A stretch of DNA of 64,000 nucleotides, taken from positions 7,874,001 to 7,938,000 of the forward strand of contig JAUCEF010000005.1 of NCBI GenBank assembly GCA_033558025.1. Reading direction: 5' to 3'. Of the stretch, positions 44,841 to 56,075 are shown one piece after another. The position numbers and the translations under genes were made by a program. Positions within the stretch are counted from its first letter, which is position 1; every line of letters starts with the position of its first letter. The notes under the pieces are model-generated. The model did no database searches and was not told the DNA's origin. It saw only the letters and a program-made list of their open reading frames with translations. Origin of the DNA: Phytophthora sp. 'mugwort'. Its lineage: Eukaryota; Oomycota; Peronosporomycetes; Peronosporales; Peronosporaceae.

Positions 44841-45990
44841 TGGAGTTTAGGCCACAATTTGCGCGCAGTCAAGGGGGTTCATGCTGGACTGCGACTGCAG
44901 CGGAGATCGCAATGCGTCCATGTTCGACAACAGCGCCAGGACGTCAGCGACATCAGTAACGTATCCTGGATAGACAGATATCCAGACTTCTTCCCTGCTT
45001 GCTATCAGTTTTTGGCAGCCGATCCAGAAGTGATTAGTGATCATGATCATGAACGCTTGAGAGAACTGAGCAGTACCAGTCTAACAGATCATGATAGTTG
45101 GACGAGCATTCAACAAAGCCGATTGAATGACGCAGGTGTCGTTCTATAAGAACACTTCAGCTTGCCTTTATGCAGGAGACACTCATCCTGGGCTCTGTTG
45201 AATATGCCGAAGGATGCTCGAGGAGGGAAGAGACGGCTAAAAAATAAGAATGACACCCAGACGGAAGTAAGCGAGGACAAAATTGTTTCTAATAGTGGTA
45301 AACCCGCCAACCGTGTCAACGAGCAGCTGTAGTCGAAGTTGCCATCACGGTTAACTGATCTCTACACCACTGCTCTTTTGATTCATTTGCGATGCACTGC
45401 TTCAAGTAATGTACTTGGGCGACAAAACAGCTTGCGAAAAAGTAGGTTGTCCCTTTTGACGAAGTTGACGACGTATTACCAATCACTTGACTTTCATTCA
45501 CCCTTGGCTCGAAAGTACAAAGCGGACGAAAGCTGGTCCGGTAATTAGAGCGGGAACATCTCGCTGCGGAACAAACGCGTCGTCATCATCGCGAAATATC
45601 ATGCACCCTTCCTCTAGGAATGCCTCTGATTGGTGTCTGCTTCGATTCGATGCGGGTTGTTACCGGGTTTTTGCTATCGTATGATATGCGAACAGCAAAG
45701 CTGAATAAGCGAAACGGGAGATGATCGTTGTTGCTGCAAAAGGCATGGACAGATTTGTCATTAATCGAGTACGCCTTCGGGTTCGCGGGTGTAATGGAGC
45801 TATGCGCGGCATACGACGTAAGGACCGAGACAAATCGCTCTTGGGTCAAAGTGACTCGCTGCGTGCGAGGCGAAGAGGCACAATTACAGAGTAAGTTATC
45901 GGTTAGGGTGTGTGTGTGTGTGTTTAAACCCCACAGGACAATATTTGGAACGGTATCCACCTACCATTTGATGGACTTACATAAAAGCCG
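44841..45990 (-). other. protease upstream region, diverged paralogue of 54.8-55.6 and 57.0-58.0 kb
   Basis: Shares ordered blocks with the other protease copies' upstream DNA: GGAGATCGCAATG, GCAGGAGACACTCATCCTGG, GACGAAGTTGACGACGTATT and, at 45.6-45.87 kb, the zone also found at 56.99-57.19 kb. The blocks differ by clearly more than the coding regions do. A (GT)n run lies at 45908-45922. No gene recognised. Confidence 0.6.
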
Positions 45991-47500
45991 TCCATTATTT
46001 CGTTCCTAACCTGGTTGCTTTTGATAAAAATGCTCTCTGGTGAGCCGTAAGAAATTTTAGGATTGTTGAAATGACTTCGATCAAATCGGATTAGAACTTT
46101 CGCTCTTCGATCAAATCAAGTGAGACCACGATAGCACATCGGAAGGCACAATGCAAAAATAATACAAGACAAATGCGTAGCGTGTCGAAGTATTGTGCCG
46201 TAGTTGTAATCCGCTACTAAACGAGTTTGACTTGCTTATCGGTATCGTACCGTCTCCACCAGCCACTCCGTGCAAGACAAGGCATTACGTAAAAGTAATT
46301 AACAGCGTAAATTTAATTAATAGTAAGCGCGCCACCTCTTCTCTTGTGCGGGTCGTTAGCTCAGTGCTTCAGTAGTAGCGATATTCTGTTCCAGCCTCTC
46401 CCGTACCATGCGCCAGTCCTATCCTTGGCCGGGGACAATGTCCGGTGGCCACGATCGCCAGCTGCCCTAACTAACACGAAATATACACGGCAGCGACAGT
46501 CGACTCTCCCTAGCACGCACAGTGGTGGTTGGGCTGACTCGATACCTCGCCGAGGTTCGCCAAGGGGGTGCACCGGGGGCTCTTAGTACCCTCTCTTTGG
46601 CTATTTGCCCCTTGCGTCGCGGGCTGCTGATATCGACGACCTCACGGGGCTGCATATACCCGTTCTTCATTAGGTACTCGAGGGCCACACCAAGAACTTC
46701 GCACTACCACTAATTCAGCTTCAGCTGCTTACTTGTATTTATCCGCCTCAACACCAACACCGGCGTTCGGTGTCTCAGTCATGTGTTTTGAGCGCTGCAC
46801 GGCCAATCCGAAAGTGAGGGCTATCCCTATCCTACCCTTACATGTCGACACGGTGGGTTCACAGCCGACCCTTCACAGCCGTCCAGGGCCGCTCAATTCA
46901 ACCACGGTGTCTCCCCGCCGCCTTTCTTGGTCGTCGTACGTCCAGCAATCTGGGTCATCTCTCCTTCACCATCCTCCTCTTCATCCCCTTGAGATCTTCG
47001 TAGCGGCTGGGTTTTGCTGGCAGCGGGTCGGCGCACGCCACACCAGCACGCATTGTTGTGCCGCCGTCACGTCCTCGCTGTCCCTTCAATCCGCCCTCGC
47101 CACTGTCTTGTCCTGTCCTGCGCCGCCTTGGCCATCACCTGCCGTCCACCTTTCTTTGCTAGAGCTTCAGGATTCAATCCTGTTACTTAACCTAGCAATC
47201 ATACAGGAGGCAACTGCTTTCATACCTGTTTAAATTCACGTCAGGTGGATTGCAATTATTCACGCGAGTACGTGAAGTAGCCAACCATTTATTACTGCTT
47301 CGGTCCAAGGATCACTTTAGGATCAATATGAGTGTGTACTTAGGGTATCCCTCTTGCATTTACCAATCTTACCCTCGTGGGTCTTCGGTTGGTACAGTCC
47401 TGTTCCTCCCCGATATAGTGCATTCCGCGAGAACAGCATAGTTAATAGTCAGTCAGTTTAAAAGCACGAGCATATGTTACGCATTTCCCACAGCTTACAC
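45991..47500. other. unassigned, possibly decayed LTR-retroelement sequence
   Basis: Long pyrimidine-rich stretch with a 166-codon frame (46733-47233) of biased composition and no motif. The minus frame 46688-46467 (ALEYLMKNGYMQPREVVDIS) looks protein-like but is not recognised. The words GGCAACTGC (47208) and GTAGCCTCCTGT (56380) hint at a repeat shared with the palindrome spacer. Confidence 0.35.
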
Positions 47501-47579
47501 GGCAATACGGATTGTTAGCTCGCGCCGAACCTCCCGAGGAAGAGTCTATATATCTGGCACTGGGTAAGTCAAGACACAA

Positions 47580-47730
47580 TTTATTAAGGCAGAGCTTTTC
47601 TCGACGCACCCTTGACTCGCAGAACAACATCATTTCGCCTACCATGTTGCGTCGAAGTGGTGGTTCTCCCACACGGGTGTCGTCTCCGGTCGACTTGAGT
47701 CTTCTGCCTGTTCCGTGAACTGCTACATGC
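47580..47730 (-). repeat. dispersed repeat similar to the end of the IQ-protein last exon
   Basis: The minus strand contains GAGACGACACCCGTGTGGGA and CGAAATGATGTTGTTCTGCG. The IQ gene end (bases 1-120) reads, on its own strand, GAAACGACACCAGTGCTTCG and CGAAATGATGCTGTTC. A third relative lies at about 55915-56070. Orientation is minus here, plus at 56.0 kb. Confidence 0.55.
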
Positions 47731-48545
47731 AGCGTACATTGTACCATTTGCCATGGGTTGCCGCGAGAGGGTGGAGTGGCTCTTCGACGTGAGCGACTTC
47801 GCTCTAGATTTTGACCCCGCTAGAAATGTTACGACTGGCATGCGTAGTGAAGCAAAGATAAAAATTCCCTAGCGACACTGTCACTAGGACAGAGCAAACT
47901 TTTTGACGCGGTTTCGGTAGGGCTGTTATAAGTCGCCGGTTCGCTGCATTTTTGATCAAGGATTTCTCCTGCTTAAACTGGGTATAAAACTTTTCTGATA
48001 TAATCGGTTTATAGGGGATTTTGGTACCCTTGCACTGCGTTATTCACAAAGTCAGTATTGTACTTCCCGGCTATATTTGCCAGAATTGACTAATTGAGCG
48101 AATTGCGCCAATACAATATTTCAGTTCTTTACTCATGCCCGGTCTATGCGCTAGCAACAAATTTAATCGTATTTAACGGTGCCATAGTGAAGACAAGCGT
48201 TTCGCGACCTTGTGCGATTTTTTGCGTGATTGATTCAATGAATCGCGCATGAAAATTTTGAGTAGAAAGCACAATACTCAAATCAAAATGAATGCGCGAT
48301 CAAATTTAAATGATGTCAAATAGTGTGTCCTAACGATATGCTTTAAATAGGATATTGTTGATTGCCCTTGAAAAGTGCGGAAGCTTTCAGCGCATATGAT
48401 GCGCTCGCTCGCTCAGTCATCGCCATCATTTATTATCTTGCACGACACGCAGGCAGCTACAAGAGCTATCCACGGCAGGTGTCCACCTGCAACCTGTGCG
48501 TCCGAAAGGAGGCGCATGCCTCTGACTTAGAAGCCATACAAGTTG
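47731..48545. other. intergenic, no gene recognised
   Basis: AT-rich, with no frame above 85 codons and no motif. Nothing further seen. Confidence 0.45.
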
Positions 48546-48655
48546 AGACATAATTCGTTTATTCGGATTCAGTAGGCCAAACCATATCCAAGACATTTTA
48601 CCTGGCAGGTTTTGAATTGTGGCATAGTTCGTTTATTCGGATACAGCAAGCCAAA
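48546..48655. repeat. imperfect direct repeat, two units about 70 nt apart
   Basis: TTCGTTTATTCGGATTCAG (48556) and TTCGTTTATTCGGATACAG (48626), each followed by a (A/G)GCCAAA word. Between them is TTTTACCTGGCAGG, which also occurs just outside the 3' LTR at 53.4 kb. Confidence 0.6.
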
Positions 48656-48825
48656 ACATTTCTGTTGGGATGCTGAGTAAGTATTGGAAAGTGAGTGTAT
48701 TGAAATCCGGTTAAAACTAGCCTCACAGCAGCTCGCAACGAGGACTAACTCATCTCAGCCACCCAACATATTCACCGCTAGTATTGGCTAGCCTTCTAGA
48801 AGCGCAACGTTCATTCTCGAATTCG

Positions 48826-48848
48826 CAGGCACCAAAATGTGGTGCCTG
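48826..48848. repeat. perfect 9-bp hairpin next to the 5' LTR
   Basis: CAGGCACCA, loop AAATG, TGGTGCCTG, ending immediately before the LTR. Mirrored at 63959-63981. Confidence 0.7.
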
Positions 48849-49073
48849 TGTTGTAATAGCACCGCTCTTGCACGGCTCACTACGTTAACCGGTCCGCGCA
48901 ACGATCCATGTTGAACCGCTGGAACGCTCCTCCTATTGGCTGAACAGCCATGGATAGTGAGCAGCGACCTCGGACGGACAAGGAAGGCTAGGGGACAACA
49001 GAGAGTAGCTTTAGGTAACTTTAATCTACTCATTTCGGCATTTGCCTCTAACATCAATAACCTCGACACAACA
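48849..49073 (+). repeat. 5' LTR, Copia (left arm)
   Basis: 225 nt beginning TGTTGTAATAGCACCGCTCT and ending CCTCGACACAACA. Confidence 0.85.
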
Positions 49074-49127
49074 GGGTAACAGACGCAACGTTCCGACTGG
49101 AACGCTACCGACCGGAACGCACAAGAC

Positions 49128-52100
49128 ATGACCACGAAACGCGCCAAAGTCCTCCATGGGAGTGGGAACTACTTCCACTGGGAGTACAACATGCGCATGA
49201 CCCTGGCCCGGAAGGGGCCGCTGGCGCATGTTGAGGTCGTGAAGCCCGAGAACGAGTTCGCCTCAGTGAACGCGAAGGCGCTCGGGATCATCGCGCAAGG
49301 AGTGGAACTACAGCACCAGACCAAGATACGGTCTGCAACGCGTGCCATGCATGCCTGGGGAACACTGCGTGGCTTTTACAACCGTTCCACGCTCCAGAAC
49401 CGTGTCACCATGACACGGCGTCTACATGTGTTCAAGATGGAGAATGAAACGACGATGGCCAAGCACCTGGACGCTTTCGACGAGCTGGTCGTTGGGTTGC
49501 AGACGCTGGGAGAGCCCGTCAATGAGGCACGGCTGGTGCTGGTACTGCTGACCAGTCTCACCTCGGAGTACGAGCTGATTTCATCCATCGTGGAGAACGC
49601 TAAGGCGGTGTCGCTAATTGAGGTGAAGAAGAAGCTGCTCAAAGAGTATGAGCGGTTGGAGAAGAAGGACACCACCATGGTGAAAACGTTCCGAGCAAAC
49701 GGGAACGCCGGAAGGTTCAAAGGTGGCCAAGGGAACGGTCGCAAGGGGAACGTTCCACGGAAGAACGGTGGTGGTTTCAAGGGCAAGTGCTTCGGGTGCG
49801 ACCAAGTCGGTCATATGAAGCGGGACTGTCCGAGCCAGAGAGGCGGCATCGGGAATGATGCTGTATTCGCCGTGGGCGAGGAACGCCTGAGCGGCTGACT
49901 GATCGACAGTGGTGCTACTCGAACATGACTCCGCACCGTTCCGACTTGCTCGACTGCGAGACCCTGAACGCTGGCGTCGAGGTTACTATTGCGGATGGCA
50001 AGAAGTTACGCATTGATGGAAGAGGAACTGTGAAGTTGACGGGGCTGGACAACAGACGCATCAAGATGATGGACGTCTTGTACATCCCAGGACTTGATAG
50101 GCGCTTGCTGTCAGTTGGATGACTTATGGAACGTGGTTTGAGTGTAGAGTTCAAGCGTTCCTCGTGTGTCACCTGGGATGACAGCAGCGCAATTGCTATG
50201 GGGAAGAAGGTGGGCAAAGCGTTCCTGTTGGACTGTCAGCAAGAGGAAACACAATTTGTACAGTACTCGGGGCAGACAGTGAGTGGGAGCTATGGCACGC
50301 TCGCATGGGACACCCAAGCAAGGACGCACTGACCAAGACAAAGCGTTCCACGAACGGCATGCCTGCGGTGAAGCGAGGTATCAAGGCGCTGTGCGGATGC
50401 TACATAAAGGGCAAGCAGACCGTAGCGTCGTTCCCGTCAAGAGCGCCGACGAAGACATCACGCGTGGTTGGAAATGGTACACACGGACGTGATGGGCCCT
50501 ATGAAAACGCACTCAGAGGGGGGGGAGTATGCGCTGGAACTCGTGGCCGACTACTCACGGTATGTAGTAGCGTACTTCATGAAGAAGAAGAGCGAGGTGG
50601 CCGGCAAGCTCAAGGAGTTCCAAGTGTTCTATGAAAACCAATGGGAGAACGCTTGAAGTGTCTGCGCTCAGACAATTGAACGGAGTTTGTGAACAAGACG
50701 GTAGCTGAGATGTGCCGCCGGAACGGTATCTTGCACAAACGAACCGTTCATACAGCCCTCAGCAGAATGGAGTGGCGGAACGCATGGATCATACGATCAT
50801 GGAGAAAGAACGGGACATGCTACACTACAAGGATGCGTCGACGGAGTAGTGGGCAGACGCTGTGAGCACAGTAGTGTACCGAATCAACCGTCGCATTAAC
50901 ACGGCACACGCGGGCGTGACGCCGTACGAGTTGGGTTTTAAGATGAAGCCCCGTATGGACCACTTACGCGTTTTTGGTTCGCAATGGTACGTTCACATTG
51001 ATGATGTGAAGAGGACGAAGCTCGAGTCAAAGGGTTTCCGCTGTATGTCCCTCGTGTACGCTGAGAACGTCAAAGGATACCGTTTATTTGACTTGGACGC
51101 TTCCAAAGTCAAGGTGTCACGATCGATGAAGCTAGACGAGCGTGAGGTGGCGGTATATATGACACGCAATTGCCGCATCTTGGAACGGTCATCCATCTGA
51201 CTACGGAACGTGATGACGGAAATGTTCCCCCACCAGTGGAACGTGAGCCGGTTATGGACGAACCCATGGAAGCTGCTGAGGAACCTGTTCTGGATGACGA
51301 AATGGACGATGTGGAACCAGAGCAAGAGGTTAGCCAACCCAACTGCCTCCACCAGAACCGACTTCAACTGGACAGGAACTGACCGAGTATCATCCACCGC
51401 CTCAAGCGTTCCATGAAGATTACTTGGTGTTTCACCCCGAGGCGGAAAGGTCGCGTTCCAGGGAGCCCCCATCGCCGAACGTGCCAGGATTGATGAAGAA
51501 GGCTTGCTTGTTGAGGCAGTATTGGCATATGCTGCGAGTATTGACGGCATTCCAGACACGCCAAACACATATGCAGAAGCTGTTGCTAGCGATGAATCAG
51601 CTGAATGGCGTCAGGCGATGGACGCAGAGCTTTTCTCGCACGCCCGGAATCATACGTGGACCCTCGTTTCATGTGGAACGGCCACCCGTCCGATTGGGTG
51701 CCGGTTGGTGTTTGCCAAGAAACGTGACGAGAACGGTCGAGTGATCCGATACAAGGCTCGGCTTGTAGCTCAAGGGTTCAAGCAGAAGTTTGGAATAGAC
51801 TTCTTTGAACCCTACTCACCGGTGGCAGACATGAACTCGATTCGAGTGGTACTAGCTGTGTGTGCGGCATACGGCTACGCTGATGGAGCAGCTGGACGCG
51901 GAAACAGCGTTCCTAAACAGTAGCTTGGTGGAACTGGTCTATATGGACGTTCCATTTGTGAAGAACGTTAAGGCATGCTGTGCAAGCTGGAGAAGGCTAT
52001 CTACGCGTTGAAGCAGGCGGCAAGTGCTTGGAACAAAACAATTCGCCGTGTGTTCATGAAGAACGGTTTCAAGAGCTGTGGTGCGGACGAGTGCGTTTAT

Positions 52101-53114
52101 GTGAAGCGTACCCGGAACGGTTTCGTGTACGTGTGCGTTTACGTGGACGACATGATCATTGCTGCGAAGACGAGCGATGAGATTTGTGAAGTCAAGGAGG
52201 CATCCAAGAACGCCGTCAAGATGACGGAGTTAGGCGCGGTGAAGTTTATCTTGGGCATGGAGATCGACCATGACAAGAACGCCGGAACGCTCATGATCAA
52301 GCGAACTCGGTACATCGATGATGTGGTGGAACTTTTCAACCAGCGGGGCGCAAAGATGGTTGAGAACCCATTCGCTTCCAACGTAAAGCTATCGACGTTG
52401 CTGTCACCTACTACGGTGGGGAACGTGCTGAAATGAGGTCAAGACCGTACCGTTCCTTGATCGGGTGTCTGATGTACATCACGACTTGTACCCGACCGGA
52501 CATTGCGTATATGGTGACTCAGTTATCACGCTTCCTCGAAAACCCAGGAACGCAGCACTGGAAAGCAGCCATTCGCGTTCTACGATACCCGAAGTCGACT
52601 CGTGAGCATGGCATTATGTACCAAGGAGTTTCCGGTACGGTTACTGCCGAAGCGCCCACGGATGCTGACTGGGGTAGTAACACTGATGACCGACGTTCCT
52701 TGTCTGGTGTCATGGTGATGATTGGGAACGCTCCAGTGGTATTCAAGTCGAAGTACCAGAGAACGGTTGCTCTCAGCTCTGCGGAAGCCGAGTACATGGC
52801 TCTAAGCCTTTGTACGCAAGAGGTGCTATGGGTGCGTGCTATGCTGAAGGACATGGGTCGCAAGCAAGTGGGAGGAACGCTTGTCTGGGAAGATAACCAA
52901 GGTGCTATTGCACTGGCAAGCAATGCAGGACGGACCAAGCATGTGGATACGCCACCACTTCATCCGCGAGAACGTAGAACGTGGAACGCTCAAGGTTGAC
53001 TACGTCGATACGAAGCACCAACTGGCGGACATGCTGACCGAGGGACTGGGAACTAAGACATTCAAGTTCCTGCATGAAGCGACTGGCATCAAGGATAGGG
53101 TCACCGTGCCGTAG
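49128..53114 (+). pseudogene. Copia gag-pol, multiple stops and frameshifts (left arm)
   Basis: Gag 49128-49898 (ATG start, 256 codons) ends with the zinc knuckle CFGCDQVGHMKRDC and a TGA where Copia reads through into protease (LIDSGAT, ~49901, then a shift). After a stop at 50122, the GAG-pre-integrase part (MGHPSKDAL) leads to the integrase core (MVHTDVMGPMKTHSEGGEYA at 50470; a second stop near 50654; EFVNKTVAEMCRRNG). RT pieces are 51504-51923 (VFAKKRDENGRVIRYKARLV) and 51975-52436 with the catalytic YVDD in VCVYVDDMIIAAK. RNase H is 52433-53114 (CTRPDIAYMVTQLSRFL, VALSSAEAEYMAL, DTKHQLADMLTEG). It cannot make a complete polyprotein. Confidence 0.88.
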
Positions 53115-53118
53115 CAGT

Positions 53119-53127
53119 GAGTGGGAG
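53119..53127 (+). promoter_or_regulatory. polypurine tract, Copia (left arm)
   Basis: GAGTGGGAG lies directly before the 3' LTR, as needed for plus-strand priming. The mirrored copy is at 59680-59688. Confidence 0.5.
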
Positions 53128-53355
53128 TGTTGTAATAGCACCGCTCTTGAACGATTTACTACGGTAAGCGGTCCGCGCAACGGTCCATGCTGAACCGCTG
53201 GAAAGCTACTCCTACCGGCTGAACAGCCATGGATGGTGAGCAGCGACTTCAGAAGGACAAGGAAGGCTAGGGGGACAAAACAGAGAGTAGCTTTAGGTAC
53301 TTTTAATCTACTCACTTCGGCATTTGCCTCCAGCATCAACAACCTCGATTCAACA
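53128..53355 (+). repeat. 3' LTR, Copia (left arm)
   Basis: 228 nt, about 10% different from the 5' LTR by eye. Confidence 0.85.
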
Positions 53356-53632
53356 GTCTGGACATCATTTTCAGTGACGGGACATCACCGGTGGTGCCAG
53401 GATTTCAAGATATTTTTACCTGGCAGGGTTTTCAATTCGATAGAGCATTTTTTTTAATTTGCATTTTGACTTTGTCCATAACACTGTAGTTTTATCATAA
53501 GTTCAGTCACTTTTCCCAGCATACAAAACGCAAGATAAAGCTCCCTAACAACAATGGAAAACAACACTGATAGTTTTTTGCTGTTAGAAACTTCAACAAA
53601 AAGTTGAGCTTGTCCAGACTAGGGTGCGGTGT

Positions 53633-54715
53633 TTACAGCTGCGGGTAGACGGACATGGGGCCGATCACCCCGCACGTGCCGGAGCTGCTCGTGCCCGTGC
53701 CGCGCTTGAGTCGGATGTAGCCAGCCTCACCCCACTGGGTGCTCCACGAATTCTTAAGCTTGAAGTAAGACGACGTGTAGCCCACGGCAAGCACGGCATG
53801 ATCCAGAACCTTCGTCGTACAGGAAGACACCACGCCGCCCTTGTATTGCTTCCAGGTCGGGTTGCCGGCAGCGACGGCCACGGCCACCGGTCGGCCGCTG
53901 ATGGCTTGGACCAATCCGGCGTCAGTCTGAGGAACTGACACCACCTTACGGATAGTCACAGCTTCAGGGGTGCAAGACGACTGGCACGTGTCGCGGTCGC
54001 CCGTGTCTCCCGATACATACGGGTAGGATTCCTCAGTGCAGACACCACCGGCGCTTTGGATGAAGGTCAGCGCATCGCTGGGGAAGCCGCCCTCGCAAGC
54101 GTACGACGCCTTGTCACAGTCCACCACTTGCTGCTCCGAAAGTGGCGTGAGCGGCTGGCCTGCGATGCACACAGCGCTTTCAAGAGCAGCCACAGCCGCG
54201 AACGCCCAGCATGCACCGCATTGACCTTGGTTCTTGACATCAACAACGCATCCCGACGTGGTCCAGTCCTTGGTAGTGCTGAGAGGGCTCGTCAAGTTGA
54301 GAGGCGCTTCGGCAGCCACCGAAGCGTCTGCGAGAAGTCCAGATCCGCGTTGGTATGACTCACCGACGAACTTGCTGAACTCGTCGTCCGTCATCAGCGT
54401 AAACGGCGTGTCAGTCGAAAAGACAGCCTCCGGGTTTGACGCTTGGGCCTCTTCAATCAGCAGTTTGGTCAAGAAGAAACGACGCAGTTCCTCATCTCCG
54501 GTAGCACCCAAACGGTTTGGGGACACTGGAGCCGGAACAAAGCCGTTATTCTCTGCGAACTGACCAGCATCACTTTGCTTCCACTCAGTCAGCTCGGACT
54601 CGAGATTTGCCTTCTCTCGAAGGAACTGGGCCATACGGTCCGTCGGGACCACAGGCACTGCGGCATCCGTTGAGGCCACGAAAGAAGCGAGCGTGAGCAG
54701 GAGAGCGAGCTTCAT
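53633..54715 (-). CDS. secreted papain-like cysteine protease (C1A), copy 2
   Basis: Same 360-residue product as copy 1: signal peptide MKLALLLTLASFVASTDA, propeptide, catalytic Cys in CGACWAF, His in LDHAVLAVGY and Asn in KNSWSTQWGE. The one nucleotide difference to copy 1 noticed is silent, but I checked only parts of the gene. Lies about 280 nt from the Copia 3' LTR, tail towards it, and mirrors copy 3 at 58092-59174. Promoter motif intact 27-45 nt upstream. The 3' flank stays similar to copy 1 for only about 45 nt past the stop. Confidence 0.93.
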   Translation of the reverse strand: MKLALLLTLASFVASTDAAVPVVPTDRMAQFLREKANLESELTEWKQSDAGQFAENNGFVPAPVSPNRLGATGDEELRRFFLTKLLIEEAQASNPEAVFSTDTPFTLMTDDEFSKFVGESYQRGSGLLADASVAAEAPLNLTSPLSTTKDWTTSGCVVDVKNQGQCGACWAFAAVAALESAVCIAGQPLTPLSEQQVVDCDKASYACEGGFPSDALTFIQSAGGVCTEESYPYVSGDTGDRDTCQSSCTPEAVTIRKVVSVPQTDAGLVQAISGRPVAVAVAAGNPTWKQYKGGVVSSCTTKVLDHAVLAVGYTSSYFKLKNSWSTQWGEAGYIRLKRGTGTSSSGTCGVIGPMSVYPQL

Positions 54716-54741
54716 CGTGTCGGGGCGTGTTGCTGGAAAAG

Positions 54742-54760
54742 AGCAAATTTGCAAATGAGC
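54742..54760 (-). promoter_or_regulatory. oomycete initiator + flanking motif, protease copy 2
   Basis: Minus strand GCTCATTTGCAAATTTGCT, an excellent fit to the oomycete core promoter, 27-45 nt before the ATG. Confidence 0.75.
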
Positions 54761-55626
54761 TGGAGTTTAGGCCACAATTTGCGCGCAGCCAAGGGGGTTC
54801 ATGCTGGACTGCGACTTTAACGGAGATCGCAATGTGTCCATGTTCGACAACAGCGCCAGGATGTCAACGACGTCAGCAGCGTAGACGGATATCCAGACTT
54901 TTGTCCTCTTGCTATCCGTTTTGCAGCCGATCCAGAAAAGTGATCAGTGATCATGATCGCGAGCAGTACCAGTCTAAAGATCATGGTATCTGGACGAGCA
55001 TTCACAAGCCGATTGAATGAATCAGGCGTCGTTCTATAGGAACACTTCAGCATGGCTTTATGCAGGAGACACTCATCCTGGGCTCTGTTGAGTATGCCGG
55101 TGGGTGCTTGAGGATTGAAATGATGGACAAACAAAATTAGAATGGTACGGCGGCAGAAGCAAGCGAGGACGAAATTGTTTCTACGAATTTCGACAAACGT
55201 TAAACCCGCCGACCGTGTCAACAAGCAGCAGTATCAAAGTTACCATCACGTCAACTGATATTTACACCACTACTGACTCAAGAGAACCGGGCTCAAGAGT
55301 CTTGAACCATTTGCGATGCGCTATTTCAAGTATACTTGGGCCGCCCCAAGTTGGGCGACAAAACAGATTAGAAAGAAGTATGCAGCATAAGGGGACAGGA
55401 TACTATGCTGTCCCTTTTGACGAAGTTGACGACGTATTACCAATCACTTGGCTTTCATTCATCCTTGGCTCGGAAGTACAACACGGTCGAAGCTGGTCCG
55501 GGAATGAGCCTTTCTCGCTGACATTGCGCTTTCGTGGCGTAGTGGGCGGGAACTCGCCCGCTGCGGAACAAAAAGTGTCGTCATCGTTGTACTGTTCCTC
55601 TAGGGATGCCTCTAATGCGGTGTCTG
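54761..55626 (-). other. protease copy 2 upstream region (left arm, inner part)
   Basis: No gene. Shares the blocks GCAGGAGACACTCATCCTGG and GACGAAGTTGACGACGTATT with copy 1. It ends abruptly at 55626, where the right arm continues into different DNA. Contains a copy of AAGGGGACAGGATACTATGC then GTCCC, a possible hairpin (55390-55418). Confidence 0.6.
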
Positions 55627-55715
55627 GCTACATCCGACTCAAGCGCGGCACGGGCACGAGCAGCTCCGGCACGTGCGGGGTGATCGGCCCCATGTCCGTC
55701 TACCCGCAGCTGTAA
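55627..55715 (+). pseudogene. 3' end fragment of the cysteine protease (fourth copy)
   Basis: Reads GYIRLKRGTGTSSSGTCGVI then GPMSVYPQL and the stop, in the plus direction, fused at 55626/55627 to the upstream region of copy 2. Its 3' flank (55716-55790) is similar to that of the other copies only at first (CAAGCTCAACTTTTCGTTG). It creates a chimeric open frame 55215-55715 that is not a real gene. Confidence 0.85.
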
Positions 55716-55914
55716 ACACCGCACCCTAGTCTGGACAAGCTCAACTTTTCGTTGAAGTTTCTAGCATCAAAAGTATCTTTGTTTTAGGAAGTTTATCATT
55801 GTTGTTTGAGAAGATTTGTGTTGCATTTTGTATGCTGGACAAGTGTAGAAATAGCTTTTTTATGGTTAAGCTCGGTTTCAGTACGACTATAAAAAATGAA
55901 CTCAATGACAGGTA

Positions 55915-56075
55915 GCAGTTCACGGAACCTGCAGAAGACAAGTCGACCGAAGCCGAAACCAGTGCTTAGAGAACCACGACATGGTAGGCGAAACGATGCT
56001 GCTCTGCGAGCCCAGAGCGCCGAGAAAAGCTCTACCTTGGTTGAGTTGTGTCTTGACGTATTGCTGGACATCTAG
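55915..56075 (+). repeat. dispersed repeat similar to the IQ-protein last exon
   Basis: Plus-strand reading SRNLQKTSRPKPKPVLREP, then HGRRNDAALRAQSAEKSSTL. Aligns with 47580-47730 (minus) and, more weakly, with bases 1-120 (minus). Nucleotide words AACCTGCAGAAGACAAGTCG and CGAAACGATGCTGCTCTGCG. Confidence 0.5.

Larger units (their letters stand above)
48849..53355 (+). mobile_element. Copia LTR retrotransposon, defective (left arm)
   Basis: 4.5 kb, with LTRs at 48849-49073 and 53128-53355 (TGTTGTAATAGC...AACA). The flanking 5-nt words GCCTG and GTCTG suggest a decayed target duplication. Order gag, protease, integrase, RT, RNase H is that of Copia/Ty1 elements. The two LTRs differ by about 23 substitutions by eye, so the insertion is not recent. 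Confidence 0.88.
48807..55626 (+). repeat. left arm of giant inverted repeat
   Basis: Every position checked pairs with 112807 minus that position in the right arm (57181-64000), with no indel detected. Differences seen: 49681 (GTG here, ATG in the right-arm gag) and one base near 55613 (C versus T). The arm begins at or before 48807; the partner runs off the window. It carries a defective Copia element and protease copy 2 with its upstream region. Confidence 0.93.

Noticed and set aside
46340..46420. possible tRNA (GTCGTTAGCTCAG word)
   Set aside because: No matching acceptor, anticodon or T-arm could be folded nearby.
46733..47233. 166-codon frame
   Set aside because: Biased Ser/Pro/His composition from pyrimidine-rich DNA; no domain, no splice context.
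48556..48655. CRISPR-like direct repeats
   Set aside because: Only two imperfect units in a eukaryotic context.
50993..51568. 191-codon frame antisense to Copia pol
   Set aside because: Lies opposite the integrase/RT region; Ser/Thr-rich composition typical of antisense shadows.
55215..55715. 166-codon open frame ending in the protease C-terminus
   Set aside because: Chimera made at the palindrome junction: protease upstream DNA fused to a tail fragment. The mirror frame at 57592-57131 has no protease tail.
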